Shown here in pieces: positions 7,939-17,084 of a DNA stretch of 64,000 nucleotides. The stretch is from Hathewaya limosa (GTDB taxonomy: Bacteria > Bacillota > Clostridia > Clostridiales > Clostridiaceae). Numbering within the stretch: position 1 is the first letter of the stretch; each line of letters begins with the position of its first letter. The stretch lies in contig NZ_JAUSWN010000002.1 in NCBI RefSeq assembly GCF_030815255.1, forward strand, positions 124,001-188,000, in the 5' to 3' direction. The translations under genes were made by a program, and so were the position numbers. The notes beneath the pieces are model-generated. The model saw only the letters and a program-made list of their open reading frames with translations, ran no database searches and was not told the origin of the DNA.

Positions 7939-9960
7939 CTAGTCTAGTTTAAATTTATTTATCTCATTCTCTAAATTTTTAGCTAAATTACTTAATTTCT
8001 CTGTAGCATTAGCTATTTCTGAAATAGTATAACTTTGTTGTTCAACGGATGCTGTAATCTCTTCTGTAGAAGATGCTGTTTCCTGTGATACTGTTGATAT
8101 ATTTTCCATGCTTTCTAAAATCTCATTTTTAAGTTCTGTGAGTTCCATTATATTTTCGCTAATTACTTTTATTTTACATGAAATAACCTCAACCTCATCA
8201 GATATATTATTGAAAGCATCATTTACATTATCCACAGACTTATCTTGAATCGATGATGTTTCACTTAAGGTCTCTACTATTTCCACTGTTTTATTACTTT
8301 CTTCCTTAATATTAACTATTATATTTTTTATATTCTCCGTAGCATTTTTAGAACCTTCAGCTAACTTTCTAATTTCATCTGCAACAACAGCAAAGCCCTT
8401 TCCAGCTTCTCCTGCTCTTGCTGCCTCTATAGATGCATTTAGCGCAAGTAAATTAGTTTGTTCTGAAATTGAATTAATAGTATCTAAAATACTACCGATA
8501 TCCCCTATACTACTATCTAAATCTGATATAGTTGCTCCCACTTTATCTATTATGTGTCTACTATTATGAGTATTTTCTTCTAAATTTCTCATAATATCTA
8601 TAGTATCCTTATTTATGGACACGATCTCTTCTATATTGTCATTAATATCTCTACTTTCTTGTGATATTGAATTTACTTTCTGTCCAAAAGTATTTGATAT
8701 ATTTAATACATTATCTGTTTGTTCAGCTTGATCATTAGCGCCATTTGCAATTTCAACAATTGCTCCATTTATTCCATCAAAAGTGGCTTTACTTTCTTCT
8801 GTATTAGCCGCTAACATACTAGAGTCACCACCAAGCTCAACTGAAACATTTTTAATTTGTTTAAATAGCTTATTTAAAGAATCTATCATCTTATTAAAGT
8901 TATACGCTATTAACCCAAATTCATCTTTACTTTTTATATCACATGTTGTTGTAAGATCTCCTGTTTCGCCTGATTTAATTGATTTAAGTAATAAGTCTAT
9001 ATTTTTCTTAAGTATCCTTGAAAAATATATAGCTATAAATATTGCAATTACCAAACATACTGCTGCTAAAATTAAATTTTGCACGAATATATTAGCACAT
9101 TGCTTATTTAAATCATCAAAATAAGAAACTCCTACCAATGTCCAACCTAAAGATTTAATTTTGACGAATGTAGCTAATTTCTCAGCACTGCCGATATTAT
9201 CCTTTTTGTTGTATAGTACATTGCCTTTAACTTTTCTAACTTCTTTTGTAACTTCCTTAATATCAAATTCTTTACCTAACATTTTTTTGTCTTTATGTGC
9301 TAGTATTTTATTTTGATTACTTAATATAAATCCATATCCATTTTTTCCAAAACGTATTTTATCTACAATACTAGAAAGTTTACTTAAGTTTATATCCATA
9401 AATACCACGCCAAGTACTTCACTTTTTTCACTGTACAGTGGTATTGATACTGTTGCAACATAAACCCCTGTTCCCTTATCTGGATAAGGTCTTGACCATG
9501 AAATCCCACTTTTTTGCACAGGTTTTTTATATGTGCTTGTTTGAGTTGGTTTATAATCCGGTCCTAAATCATCACTACTAGGATAGCTTATCATTCTATC
9601 ATCCTTAGTACCTATGTATAAAAACTCTACTTCTTTGTGGTTTTTAACATAATTTTCAAAACTCTTTTCAAGTTCTGCTTTCTTTTCCTTTTTATTAACA
9701 TTATCTTTAATAAATAAATCTTGTGAAATCGTTCTTATATCGTCCTCATAAGATTTAATAAAGGTATCTACGTTATATTGCAATTGCTCAATAACCACCA
9801 TGTTGTTGTCTGCTAAATTCTTTTTCAAATCACTTCTAAATCTACAACAAGAATTAAATGTAGAAATTGTAAGTGGAATTGCTATCAATAAAATGGCTAA
9901 GATAATAATTTTTTTGTTCAAAGTCATTCTGTAATTTGTTTTGTTTGTAACTTTTTTCAT
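7939..9960 (-). CDS. Methyl-accepting chemotaxis protein (dCache type), copy 2
   Basis: A 673-residue chemoreceptor with the same architecture as the gene at 5652-7667: TM1 (about 15-35), double-Cache sensor (about 40-285, GVYVATVSIPLYSEKSEVLG), TM2 (about 292-312), HAMP, and a signalling domain with the same hairpin tip at about 490-533. The two proteins align end to end, with the signalling region nearly identical and the sensor diverged. This points to tandem duplication followed by ligand specialisation. The gene starts at the ATG at 9960, preceded by a GGGGAGGA-type ribosome site. Ligand unknown; the Cache fold suggests small organic molecules. Confidence 0.93.
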   Translation of the reverse strand: MKKVTNKTNYRMTLNKKIIILAILLIAIPLTISTFNSCCRFRSDLKKNLADNNMVVIEQLQYNVDTFIKSYEDDIRTISQDLFIKDNVNKKEKKAELEKSFENYVKNHKEVEFLYIGTKDDRMISYPSSDDLGPDYKPTQTSTYKKPVQKSGISWSRPYPDKGTGVYVATVSIPLYSEKSEVLGVVFMDINLSKLSSIVDKIRFGKNGYGFILSNQNKILAHKDKKMLGKEFDIKEVTKEVRKVKGNVLYNKKDNIGSAEKLATFVKIKSLGWTLVGVSYFDDLNKQCANIFVQNLILAAVCLVIAIFIAIYFSRILKKNIDLLLKSIKSGETGDLTTTCDIKSKDEFGLIAYNFNKMIDSLNKLFKQIKNVSVELGGDSSMLAANTEESKATFDGINGAIVEIANGANDQAEQTDNVLNISNTFGQKVNSISQESRDINDNIEEIVSINKDTIDIMRNLEENTHNSRHIIDKVGATISDLDSSIGDIGSILDTINSISEQTNLLALNASIEAARAGEAGKGFAVVADEIRKLAEGSKNATENIKNIIVNIKEESNKTVEIVETLSETSSIQDKSVDNVNDAFNNISDEVEVISCKIKVISENIMELTELKNEILESMENISTVSQETASSTEEITASVEQQSYTISEIANATEKLSNLAKNLENEINKFKLD

Positions 9961-10123
9961 TAAATTGTCCTCCCCTAAATTCCCCTTATAATAAATTATA
10001 AAATTATTATTGAACTATTTTAATATTTTTTACATTACTTTCTCAAATTGTGTTAAATATTATTGAATTTTAGGGAAACACTAAATACACCGTTAAAAAT
10101 TTTAAAAATAAGGAGGTTTCTTT

Positions 10124-10549
10124 ATGGGAATAATTTTTTCAATACTAGCAGGATTCTTAATGAGTATTCAAGGTGTTTTTAATACTAATGCTAGTAAAAA
10201 AATAGGTCTATGGGAAACAAATTTAATTGTTCAAGGTGTTGCACTTGTTTCCACATTAATTTTATTTTATTTCTTTAGAAACGGAAGTTTCAAAGAAATA
10301 AGTTCCTTAAATAAATTATACTTAACAGGAGGAATAATAGGAACATTAATAACTATTACTGTAATGCTTGGTATTAATAAATTAGGTCCTACCTGTTCCA
10401 TCTCCATAATTTTAATTGCTCAATTGTTAACAGCCGCTATTATAGATGCCCTTGCTTTATTTAACACAGAAAAAATAGCATTTGGAATAAACAAATATAT
10501 CGGGATAATAATGATGTTAATTGGGATAATTATTTTTAAATGTAAATAG
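10124..10549 (+). CDS. Small DMT-family (DUF606/YdcZ-like) membrane protein
   Basis: A 141-residue protein with four predicted membrane helices (starting MGIIFSILAGFLMSIQGVFN and ending GINKYIGIIMMLIGIIIF). It matches the DUF606/YdcZ half-transporter pattern of the drug/metabolite transporter superfamily, where two halves or a dimer form the transporter. AAGGAGG is seven bases before the ATG. The gene at 35161 is a full-length two-repeat relative. The LysR gene follows on the same strand after 150 bases, with its own apparent start signals. Substrate unknown. Confidence 0.8.
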   Translation: MGIIFSILAGFLMSIQGVFNTNASKKIGLWETNLIVQGVALVSTLILFYFFRNGSFKEISSLNKLYLTGGIIGTLITITVMLGINKLGPTCSISIILIAQLLTAAIIDALALFNTEKIAFGINKYIGIIMMLIGIIIFKCK

Positions 10550-10699
10550 ATAGTTTAATTTAAGTAAATAATCTTCCATATTTTTCTTTTTGTCAAGTGC
10601 AAATTTTCAAATAATTATAGCTTTTATAACTAAAACCTATTGATATTTTCTATAATTAACCTCATAATATAATTGGATAATACTTTTAGGGGGATAATT

Positions 10700-11590
10700 A
10701 TGGATTTTAAACAAATAGAAGCTTTTGTTAGTGTAGCCAAGTTTAAAAGTTTTTCTAAAGCAGCAAATACTATATTTTTATCACAACCAACTATTAGTTC
10801 TCATATTGCAAGTTTGGAAAAAGAACTAAGCATACAACTTTTCGATAGAACATCTAAAGAAGTAAACCTAACTCCTGCAGGTGAATCCTTTTTAGATTAT
10901 GCTGTTGATATTATAAATACTAGAAATCATGCTATAGTTGCATTATCTGACTTTAATAGTAACATTTCTGGTAAATTAAATCTTTCTGCTAGCACTACTC
11001 CTTGTAATTCTATTGTGCCAAAACTTATGCAAAAGTTTAGTGTTAAATATCCTGATGTTACATTCAATGTAAATGAACAAAATTCAGGCAAAATTATAAA
11101 AGCTATTATGAATCTTGACTGTGAAATCGGTATAGTTGGCAGTTCTATAAATCATGATAAGATTACAACTTATAAATTGTTAGAAGATGAATTAATATTA
11201 ATATCTCATTCTAATTTAAATTTACCTTCAGAAATAGAATTAAAAAATCTATTAAAATATAAATTTATTTTTAGAGAAAAGAGCTCTGCAACTAGGGCCA
11301 CTTTTGAATCACTAATTAGTGAAAAATTAGATATAAACAAACTTAATGTACTATGTGAAGTTAATAATCTTGACACATTAATCCAGTTTGTAAAAACTGG
11401 TATGGGTGTTTCCATTGTTTCTTCAAATGTATTTAAAAATTTTGCTTTTGATAGTAATCTATCATGCAGTAAAATAAGAGACTTAAGTTTAAAAAGAGAT
11501 ATTTATTTAGTAACAAATTCTCGAAGAACATTAAGTCCTACGGCTAAGGCATTCTTTACTATGTGTAAGGAAGACTTTAACCTTAAATAA
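10700..11590 (+). CDS. LysR-family transcriptional regulator
   Basis: This 296-residue regulator has an N-terminal winged helix-turn-helix (residues 1-60; FSKAANTIFLSQPTISSHIA is the recognition region) and a C-terminal periplasmic-binding-like effector domain (about 90-290). The ATG at 10700 follows GGGGG; a TTG 27 bases upstream keeps the frame open but is less likely. The N-terminus resembles the clostridial LysR group often annotated as selenium-metabolism associated, but no selenium genes adjoin it apart from a DUF3343-like gene far away at the right edge. Targets are not evident; the DMT gene upstream is one candidate. Confidence 0.88.
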   Translation: MDFKQIEAFVSVAKFKSFSKAANTIFLSQPTISSHIASLEKELSIQLFDRTSKEVNLTPAGESFLDYAVDIINTRNHAIVALSDFNSNISGKLNLSASTTPCNSIVPKLMQKFSVKYPDVTFNVNEQNSGKIIKAIMNLDCEIGIVGSSINHDKITTYKLLEDELILISHSNLNLPSEIELKNLLKYKFIFREKSSATRATFESLISEKLDINKLNVLCEVNNLDTLIQFVKTGMGVSIVSSNVFKNFAFDSNLSCSKIRDLSLKRDIYLVTNSRRTLSPTAKAFFTMCKEDFNLK

Positions 11591-11607
11591 TAGTTTTATT
11601 ACATAGT

Positions 11608-11640
11608 AAGGAGATAGGAATATAACTATCTCCTTTTAAT
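11608..11640 (+). terminator. Terminator after LysR gene
   Basis: The stem AAGGAGATA/TATCTCCTT has a short loop and is followed by TTTTAATTT. It ends the plus-strand gene and abuts the convergent zinc-ribbon gene. Confidence 0.8.
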
Positions 11641-11832
11641 TTAGTGACATCCAGAACATCCTCCACAATTTCCATTACACTTTCCTTCACACTTACCATA
11701 AAACTTTCCCTTATATAATCTTTTTACATTAACGCTATTACATTCTGGACATTTTACCTCTTCATTAGAATTTTTTACTATTTCAAAAAATTCCTTTTCA
11801 CAATCATTACATTTAAAATCAATTAAAGGCAT
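11641..11832 (-). CDS. FmdB-type zinc-ribbon protein with Cys-rich tail
   Basis: The 63-residue protein MPLIDFKCNDCEKEFFEI has the FmdB/CxxC_CxxC_SSSS zinc-ribbon pattern: C-x2-C at the start and CPEC about 20 residues later. It ends in a Gly/Cys-rich tail (GKCEGKCNGNCGGCSGCH) with five further cysteines, which could bind additional metal. The ATG at 11832 has AAAGGA at about ten bases; the GTG three codons upstream sits too close to the ribosome site. FmdB-type ribbons are named as putative regulators but their function is poorly defined. It is monocistronic here, between a LysR gene and a divergent subtilase-like gene. Confidence 0.8.
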   Translation of the reverse strand: MPLIDFKCNDCEKEFFEIVKNSNEEVKCPECNSVNVKRLYKGKFYGKCEGKCNGNCGGCSGCH

Positions 11833-11965
11833 TGAGAACACTATCCTTTCATTAACATAAATATTATAACTATTAATTTAAATTTTATCATAATTTTTTT
11901 AACATTTCTAATATAAAAACTATACTATATATGAAGTAGCCTTTTTAATTAGTATGGAGGAAATT

Positions 11966-13213
11966 ATGTTTAATTTAAAAAATAAACTCAGCCCCAACTT
12001 GAAATATGCACTTGATAATTATTTATACGAAAAATATAGGGTCATTATAAAATGTAGTACATTGCTTGAACGCATTGAAAAAAAAATATCTAATTCAAAA
12101 TGCGAAATTATACGAACCATTCCTAGCCTAAATTGTACTTGCGCTCTCATTAATAGACGACTAATTGAAAGATTAATCGAATATCCTCAAGTATCTTATA
12201 TAGATTTTGACACTTTTGCATTTTCTATCCCCTGCGATGTAACTGAAATTAATTTAGAAAAAGAAAATTTATACCTTTCAAAAGTAATTGATACAAACAA
12301 TAACTTTGAATTAAATGGTAAAAATGTTACTGTAGGCCTTATTAGTACAGGTCTTTATCCTAACAAAGATCTTATTAAACCTGAAAATAGAATTATAAAA
12401 TGTATAGATCTCATTAATGGTTTTTCACATGCTTATGATGACAATGGTATGGGAACATTTGTGGGTGGAATTATTGGTGGAAACGGCTTTTGTTCAGAAG
12501 GAAATATTAAAGGTGTAGCACCTAGATGCCATTTTTATTCCATAAAAGCATTCAATAAAAATGGCAAAGGTTATATAAGTGATATATTATATTCTCTTTA
12601 CTTATTAGAAAAAGATTTAATAAATTTTAATATAAAAATTATCTATTTACCCTTTGAACTCTTCCAAAATGATAAATTTATCCTAGATTTATTTCAAGAA
12701 TCATTTAATGTATTGGCTAATAAAGGAGTAACCTTGATTGTACCATCTGGTAGTAATGAAGGTTCAAAAAATACAATAAAAGGAATTTCAACACTTAATA
12801 ACATTATATGTGTTGGTGGACTTTCTTCAATAAAGCCATCAGAAATGTTCAAATTTTCTTCTTGTGGTCCATGTTATAGAAAAAGAAAACCTGATTTTTT
12901 AGCTCCTTGTTGTAATATATATACATTATTTATGAACATCAATTATATCCCTGAAAAAGATAACATAAAATTATATGCCCCTCACCTTTCCACAAATTAT
13001 GTGAAAATAAATTGTTCTGCCTGTGCTGGTGCATATTACGCCGGTATTTGTGCTTTACTATATGAACATAGAAATGATTTAACCATAAAAGATATATACT
13101 CCCTATTAAAACTTAGCTCTACTGAATTAGATATGCCAAAAGAACTTCAAAATCATGGGATGGTATATGTTAAAGACCTTACTCTCCCTAAAGCTACTAA
13201 AAAGAAAGTTTAG
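11966..13213 (+). CDS. Subtilase-fold pseudoprotease (all three catalytic residues replaced)
   Basis: The 415-residue protein has an S8 subtilisin fold closest in style to the clostridial Csp germination proteases. Residues 20-85 form an I9-like propeptide (KYRVIIKCS to IEYPQVSYIDFD), followed by the peptidase domain. Every catalytic position is altered. The Asp of D-T-G is S127 in LISTG. The His of HGT is M162 in NGMGTFVGGIIGG. The Ser of GTSMA is A352 in NCSACAG. The oxyanion Asn is kept (N264 in SGSNEG). No signal peptide is visible. GGAGG lies before the ATG at 11966. It is intact and in frame, so it looks like a selected pseudoenzyme, comparable in principle to C. difficile CspC. No spore-germination genes adjoin it. 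Confidence 0.85.
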   Translation: MFNLKNKLSPNLKYALDNYLYEKYRVIIKCSTLLERIEKKISNSKCEIIRTIPSLNCTCALINRRLIERLIEYPQVSYIDFDTFAFSIPCDVTEINLEKENLYLSKVIDTNNNFELNGKNVTVGLISTGLYPNKDLIKPENRIIKCIDLINGFSHAYDDNGMGTFVGGIIGGNGFCSEGNIKGVAPRCHFYSIKAFNKNGKGYISDILYSLYLLEKDLINFNIKIIYLPFELFQNDKFILDLFQESFNVLANKGVTLIVPSGSNEGSKNTIKGISTLNNIICVGGLSSIKPSEMFKFSSCGPCYRKRKPDFLAPCCNIYTLFMNINYIPEKDNIKLYAPHLSTNYVKINCSACAGAYYAGICALLYEHRNDLTIKDIYSLLKLSSTELDMPKELQNHGMVYVKDLTLPKATKKKV

Positions 13214-13248
13214 ATATTGTATGTATTCGTTTTTTTCAACTATAATAA

Positions 13249-13295
13249 AAAAACAGACTACATTTAAAAATAAAATATAGTCTGTTTTATAATTT
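13249..13295. terminator. Bidirectional terminator pseudo-subtilase / cinA
   Basis: The stem AAAACAGACTA/TAGTCTGTTTT lies between convergent genes, with A-rich and T-rich flanks. Confidence 0.88.
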
Positions 13296-13303
13296 TACAT
13301 TTG

Positions 13304-14542
13304 TTAATCTTCTTTTATTAATTCCCTTCTAAGCATATCTAAAAGATACATGGAAGCTTTTTTTCTAATTAGATTTCTATCTCCTGTTAAGTTAAGTTCT
13401 TTACTGCTAATCTTTCCTTTGTAATAGACTCCAATATATACAAGACCTACAGGCTGTTCCTCAGTTCCTCCTCCTGGTCCTGCAATTCCAGTTGTAGAAA
13501 TTCCTATATCTGATCCTGATGTTCTAGCTACGCCTTCCGCCATTTCTTCTGCCACCTGTGAGCTTACAACAGTATATTTTTTTATTGTTTCTCCATTAAC
13601 ACCTAATCTATTTATTTTAGACTCTTCTGTATAAGTAACAAATCCTTCTTTTAAAATTCTAGAAATTCCTGGATACTCAACTAATAACGAAGTAACCATT
13701 CCCCCTGTGCATGATTCTGCTACCGCTATAGATAAATTTTTATCTACAAGTTTTTTAGCCACAACTTTATCAATGGTATCTTGTCCTTCACCATATACAT
13801 TATTGCCTAATCTATTTCTAATTTCTTTCTCCATAGGTGCTATTAATACTTCACCCTCAGTCTCATCTTTACATCTAGCTGTCATTCTAAATGTAACTTC
13901 ACAATCCTTAGCATATGGAGCAACCGTTGGATTTGTTTGTTTATCTATAATATCTCTAATTGTATACTCTGCTCTACTTTCACCAATTCCAAAAACTCTT
14001 ATAACCTTAGAATAAAGAATTTCGTGTGAAAACTTTCTAAGATAAGGCATAACGAATTCTTCAAACATTGGTCTCATTTCCCTTGGTGGACCAGGCATTA
14101 AAATGAGCATCTTTTTATCATCTTCTATGATACACCCTGGTGCTGTTCCATGATCATTTCTAAGAACAATACAATCCTCAGGCATATACGCCTGTTTTCT
14201 ATTATTTTCTGCCATATTTCTTTTTAGTCTATTAAAATGTTCTTCTATTCTTTTTAAGCTTTCTTCATGTAAAACTAACTTTTTATTAAAAAAGCTACTT
14301 CCTATTTCCTTTGTTAAATCATCCTTGGTAGGCCCAAGCCCTCCTGTAGAAATAACTATATCTGCTCTACTAAATGCTAGCTTATAAGCTTCTTTTAGTC
14401 TTTCATTGTTATCCCCCACTACTGTTTGATGATACACATTTATTCCAAGTGATGCTAACTTTTTAGATAAATACTGAACATTTGTATTTAATATATCTCC
14501 TAATAATATCTCAGTGCCAACACATAAAATTTCAGCTTTCAT
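13304..14542 (-). CDS. cinA: CinA-like protein (MoCF domain plus PncC-type amidohydrolase)
   Basis: A 412-residue two-domain protein. The N-terminal molybdopterin-binding-like (MoCF/COG1058) domain covers about 1-170 (MKAEILCVGTEILLGDILN, STGGLGPTKDD). The C-terminal CinA/PncC domain covers about 250-410 (VAESCTGGMVTSLL, STTGIAGPGGG). The family hydrolyses ADP-ribose or NMN in pyridine-nucleotide salvage. In several Gram-positives cinA precedes recA, but recA is not seen here. The length is that of standard fused CinA proteins. AGGAGGCGT precedes the ATG. It is transcribed alone, convergent with the pseudo-subtilase. Confidence 0.93.
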   Translation of the reverse strand: MKAEILCVGTEILLGDILNTNVQYLSKKLASLGINVYHQTVVGDNNERLKEAYKLAFSRADIVISTGGLGPTKDDLTKEIGSSFFNKKLVLHEESLKRIEEHFNRLKRNMAENNRKQAYMPEDCIVLRNDHGTAPGCIIEDDKKMLILMPGPPREMRPMFEEFVMPYLRKFSHEILYSKVIRVFGIGESRAEYTIRDIIDKQTNPTVAPYAKDCEVTFRMTARCKDETEGEVLIAPMEKEIRNRLGNNVYGEGQDTIDKVVAKKLVDKNLSIAVAESCTGGMVTSLLVEYPGISRILKEGFVTYTEESKINRLGVNGETIKKYTVVSSQVAEEMAEGVARTSGSDIGISTTGIAGPGGGTEEQPVGLVYIGVYYKGKISSKELNLTGDRNLIRKKASMYLLDMLRRELIKED

Positions 14543-14589
14543 ATAACTGACGCCTCCTAAAACATTTATACAACATATCCCTAAAGTTA

Positions 14590-15432
14590 TTATAACCCTA
14601 AGTTAAACTTTCTTAAAGCAAGCCTATACGAAATCGCTGATATTCCTACTAATAACACCATCCAATAGATTACAACATAAATTAATTTGGTTGATTCCAT
14701 AAACAATACAGGTCCCATCATATTCATAGGATTTATGTATTGCATAGCATCTAATAAATCTGGACCTATAATATAAATAATCTCTGACCCTAGTATATAT
14801 ATTAACCAAGGTGCTCCAATAACAGAAAATGAATTCTTAGAAATACTAGATGTTAGTACACCTACTACGGATATAACCGTAGCTATTAGAGATAGTATTA
14901 TCATTGTTAAGCCTATATAAGCAAAAGGGCTTCTTACAAATAATTCTCCATTACACTTAGGTGCTATTTCTTCTATTATGGACATCTTAGTTGGCAAATA
15001 AAATGGAGTAGAGATTACACTATATATAAAAGCTAATATTTGAAATACTAGTGAAAATACAAATGCTATTGATGCTATCGCTGTAGTTTTATAAAAAATA
15101 TATTTTTTATAGTTGATTCTAGTAATGGAGAATTTTAAAAAACTAGTTTTATAATCTAGAAATAAAGAATCTCCTACTACTAATAATATAATTAGAGGGA
15201 AAACTAAACACATAAAACTTTCTAATGGATTTCCCATAGTATTTAAGAAATTTATAAAACAATTAGATTGCTCTAAAATCTGATTTTTTGAATAACTAGG
15301 ATTGATAGGTACATTTAATTTATACCTAGTTGATATATAAATAAATATGCTCATAAACATTACTAAAGCCATTAACATTCTATGGCTAAAAAATGTTCGT
15401 TTAAATTCTATTTTTAAGAAACGTTTATACAT
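14590..15432 (-). CDS. ABC transporter permease, third of three
   Basis: The 280-residue integral membrane protein has about six predicted helices (for example FSHRMLMALVMFMSIFIYIS near the N-terminus and LIYVVIYWMVLLVGISAISY near the C-terminus), an ABC-2-type arrangement. The ATG at 15432 follows GAGGAG. The gene is the last of a minus-strand operon: secreted protein, ATPase, and three permeases. Gaps are only a few bases. It does not resemble the other two permeases closely in sequence, though all share the N-terminal soluble segment then membrane bundle. Substrate is inferred from context only (peptide export or immunity). Confidence 0.75.
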   Translation of the reverse strand: MYKRFLKIEFKRTFFSHRMLMALVMFMSIFIYISTRYKLNVPINPSYSKNQILEQSNCFINFLNTMGNPLESFMCLVFPLIILLVVGDSLFLDYKTSFLKFSITRINYKKYIFYKTTAIASIAFVFSLVFQILAFIYSVISTPFYLPTKMSIIEEIAPKCNGELFVRSPFAYIGLTMIILSLIATVISVVGVLTSSISKNSFSVIGAPWLIYILGSEIIYIIGPDLLDAMQYINPMNMMGPVLFMESTKLIYVVIYWMVLLVGISAISYRLALRKFNLGL

Positions 15433-15455
15433 ATGATCTATTCTCCTCACATTTA

Positions 15456-16253
15456 CTATTTTAAATCCTTTTTTAATAGTAAAAAAATACTAGTTAATAT
15501 GCTTATAAAACTAATAAAAATATTGAACATAATTTGAGAAACATATTCTTTCAGTCCCCCATTTAAATCTAAAGTTGATGCAAAACTTATAGGTGAAAAC
15601 ATCCTTGATATAAGTTTACTATTATAGGCTACTTCTAATATTAGTAAAAATATCATTATAAATAGATGGCTTCTATTACTATTAAATAATATTCCTATAC
15701 TATTTACTAAAGTAACTACTGCAAAAACACCTGTAGTTAAAATGATAAATACAGTAAACTTTAACATTAAAAATGAGTTGTTAAAATTTAATATATTAGG
15801 ATAATAACATCTAGTATATTGACTTATATAATTTGCTTTTCCAAGGACAATCATAGAAAGAATGTCTCCTTCGATACAAATTAGAATACTATAACTTAAA
15901 ACTATAATAAATATTGTTATAACCTTACCTAACCACCATTTTATTTTAGATTCTACTCTAGTCAACATCATAGTATCAAATCCTTCTTTGAATCCCATAA
16001 CATCTTCACATATTATAAATATAATACTAACCTTCAAAATCCACTGTACATATGGTCCTAATAAAAATATCCTATTACTTCCACCACACACTCCTAAAAA
16101 TCCATCTATTCTAGTAACCTCTATAATTCCTTCTTTAGAATTATTGTAAACATTAACTATGCTTAGAATTATTACTAGTTGAATCATAAAAAATAAATAT
16201 AAATTTCTTTTTTTTAAACATAAACCTAATTCATTAAAAATTAACCCCTTCAT
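15456..16253 (-). CDS. ABC transporter permease, second of three
   Basis: A 265-residue protein with about six hydrophobic helices (LYLFFMIQLVIILSIVNVYN at the start; a C-terminal pair near IMFNIFISFISILTSIFLLL). The ATG at 16253 is preceded by GAGGAG, which overlaps the end of the upstream permease gene (stop at 16257), so the two are probably translationally coupled. ABC-2-like in topology, with no catalytic motif. Together with its neighbours it would form the membrane part of one ABC exporter. Confidence 0.75.
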   Translation of the reverse strand: MKGLIFNELGLCLKKRNLYLFFMIQLVIILSIVNVYNNSKEGIIEVTRIDGFLGVCGGSNRIFLLGPYVQWILKVSIIFIICEDVMGFKEGFDTMMLTRVESKIKWWLGKVITIFIIVLSYSILICIEGDILSMIVLGKANYISQYTRCYYPNILNFNNSFLMLKFTVFIILTTGVFAVVTLVNSIGILFNSNRSHLFIMIFLLILEVAYNSKLISRMFSPISFASTLDLNGGLKEYVSQIMFNIFISFISILTSIFLLLKKDLK

Positions 16254-16256
16254 TCT

Positions 16257-17084
16257 TTACTCCTCTGAACTTAAACACATTTTTTTAACCCGTATACATC
16301 CCATAGCAATACATATACTAATTAAAACAACTAAAAAAATCGTTGAATATTGCACGGTGAATATATTGGGTACATCTGAAACATCCTTAATTACCACATA
16401 CTTATGATAAGGTATATGAAAATAAATAGAAGATTGAGAAAGCACAGATATAGGAAGTCTCTTATGACTATTAAATATTGTATGATGAGATTCTACTATA
16501 AAAAGAAATAGTATTATGTAGTTATAAATTGAATGCCTTAAGACCAAGGACATTATTATCATGAAAGTACCCATAAACTGTAATTCTAATACCATTAATC
16601 CATATTGCTTAGCTAAAAGACCTAAAACACCTTCACCTGATTTAATAGCTATATACACTATATTATAATTACCACCTGCAAAGGGCATTCTATATAGCAT
16701 TCCTATGGAAACTAATATTATAAGACAAAGTAAAATAAACAAGTTAGATGTTAAAAGTATAATTATTACCTTGGAAAGAAAATATTCTACTCTATTGTTT
16801 GACCTAGATAGTATAAAATTTATATATCCTGCTTTACAATCACTAATAATTATATCTGAGATTAAATATACATATAATATAGGAATCACTAATATAAAAA
16901 TTATAGGTTCAGATAAACAACTAAATACAAAATCCCATATTTTAAGTTTACCTCCACTAGGTACATTAAAGACATCTGGTATAATACGCCTTAATAAAAT
17001 AAATATAAAAAATAATATTAACGTTACTTTAATCCACTTTTTCCATCTAACCTTAAAATATGTAATTATACTATATTTAATCAT
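16257..17084 (-). CDS. ABC transporter permease, first of three
   Basis: A 275-residue membrane protein with about six hydrophobic segments (VTLILFFIFILLRR; EPIIFILVIPILYVYLIS; TIFLVVLISICIAMGC near the end). Its ATG overlaps the stop codon of the ATPase gene (TAATG), typical of tightly coupled ABC operons. The DUF/ABC-2 family cannot be fixed by eye. The context, directly behind the ATPase and a secreted cationic protein, suggests export or self-protection. Confidence 0.75.
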   Translation of the reverse strand: MIKYSIITYFKVRWKKWIKVTLILFFIFILLRRIIPDVFNVPSGGKLKIWDFVFSCLSEPIIFILVIPILYVYLISDIIISDCKAGYINFILSRSNNRVEYFLSKVIIILLTSNLFILLCLIILVSIGMLYRMPFAGGNYNIVYIAIKSGEGVLGLLAKQYGLMVLELQFMGTFMIIMSLVLRHSIYNYIILFLFIVESHHTIFNSHKRLPISVLSQSSIYFHIPYHKYVVIKDVSDVPNIFTVQYSTIFLVVLISICIAMGCIRVKKMCLSSEE

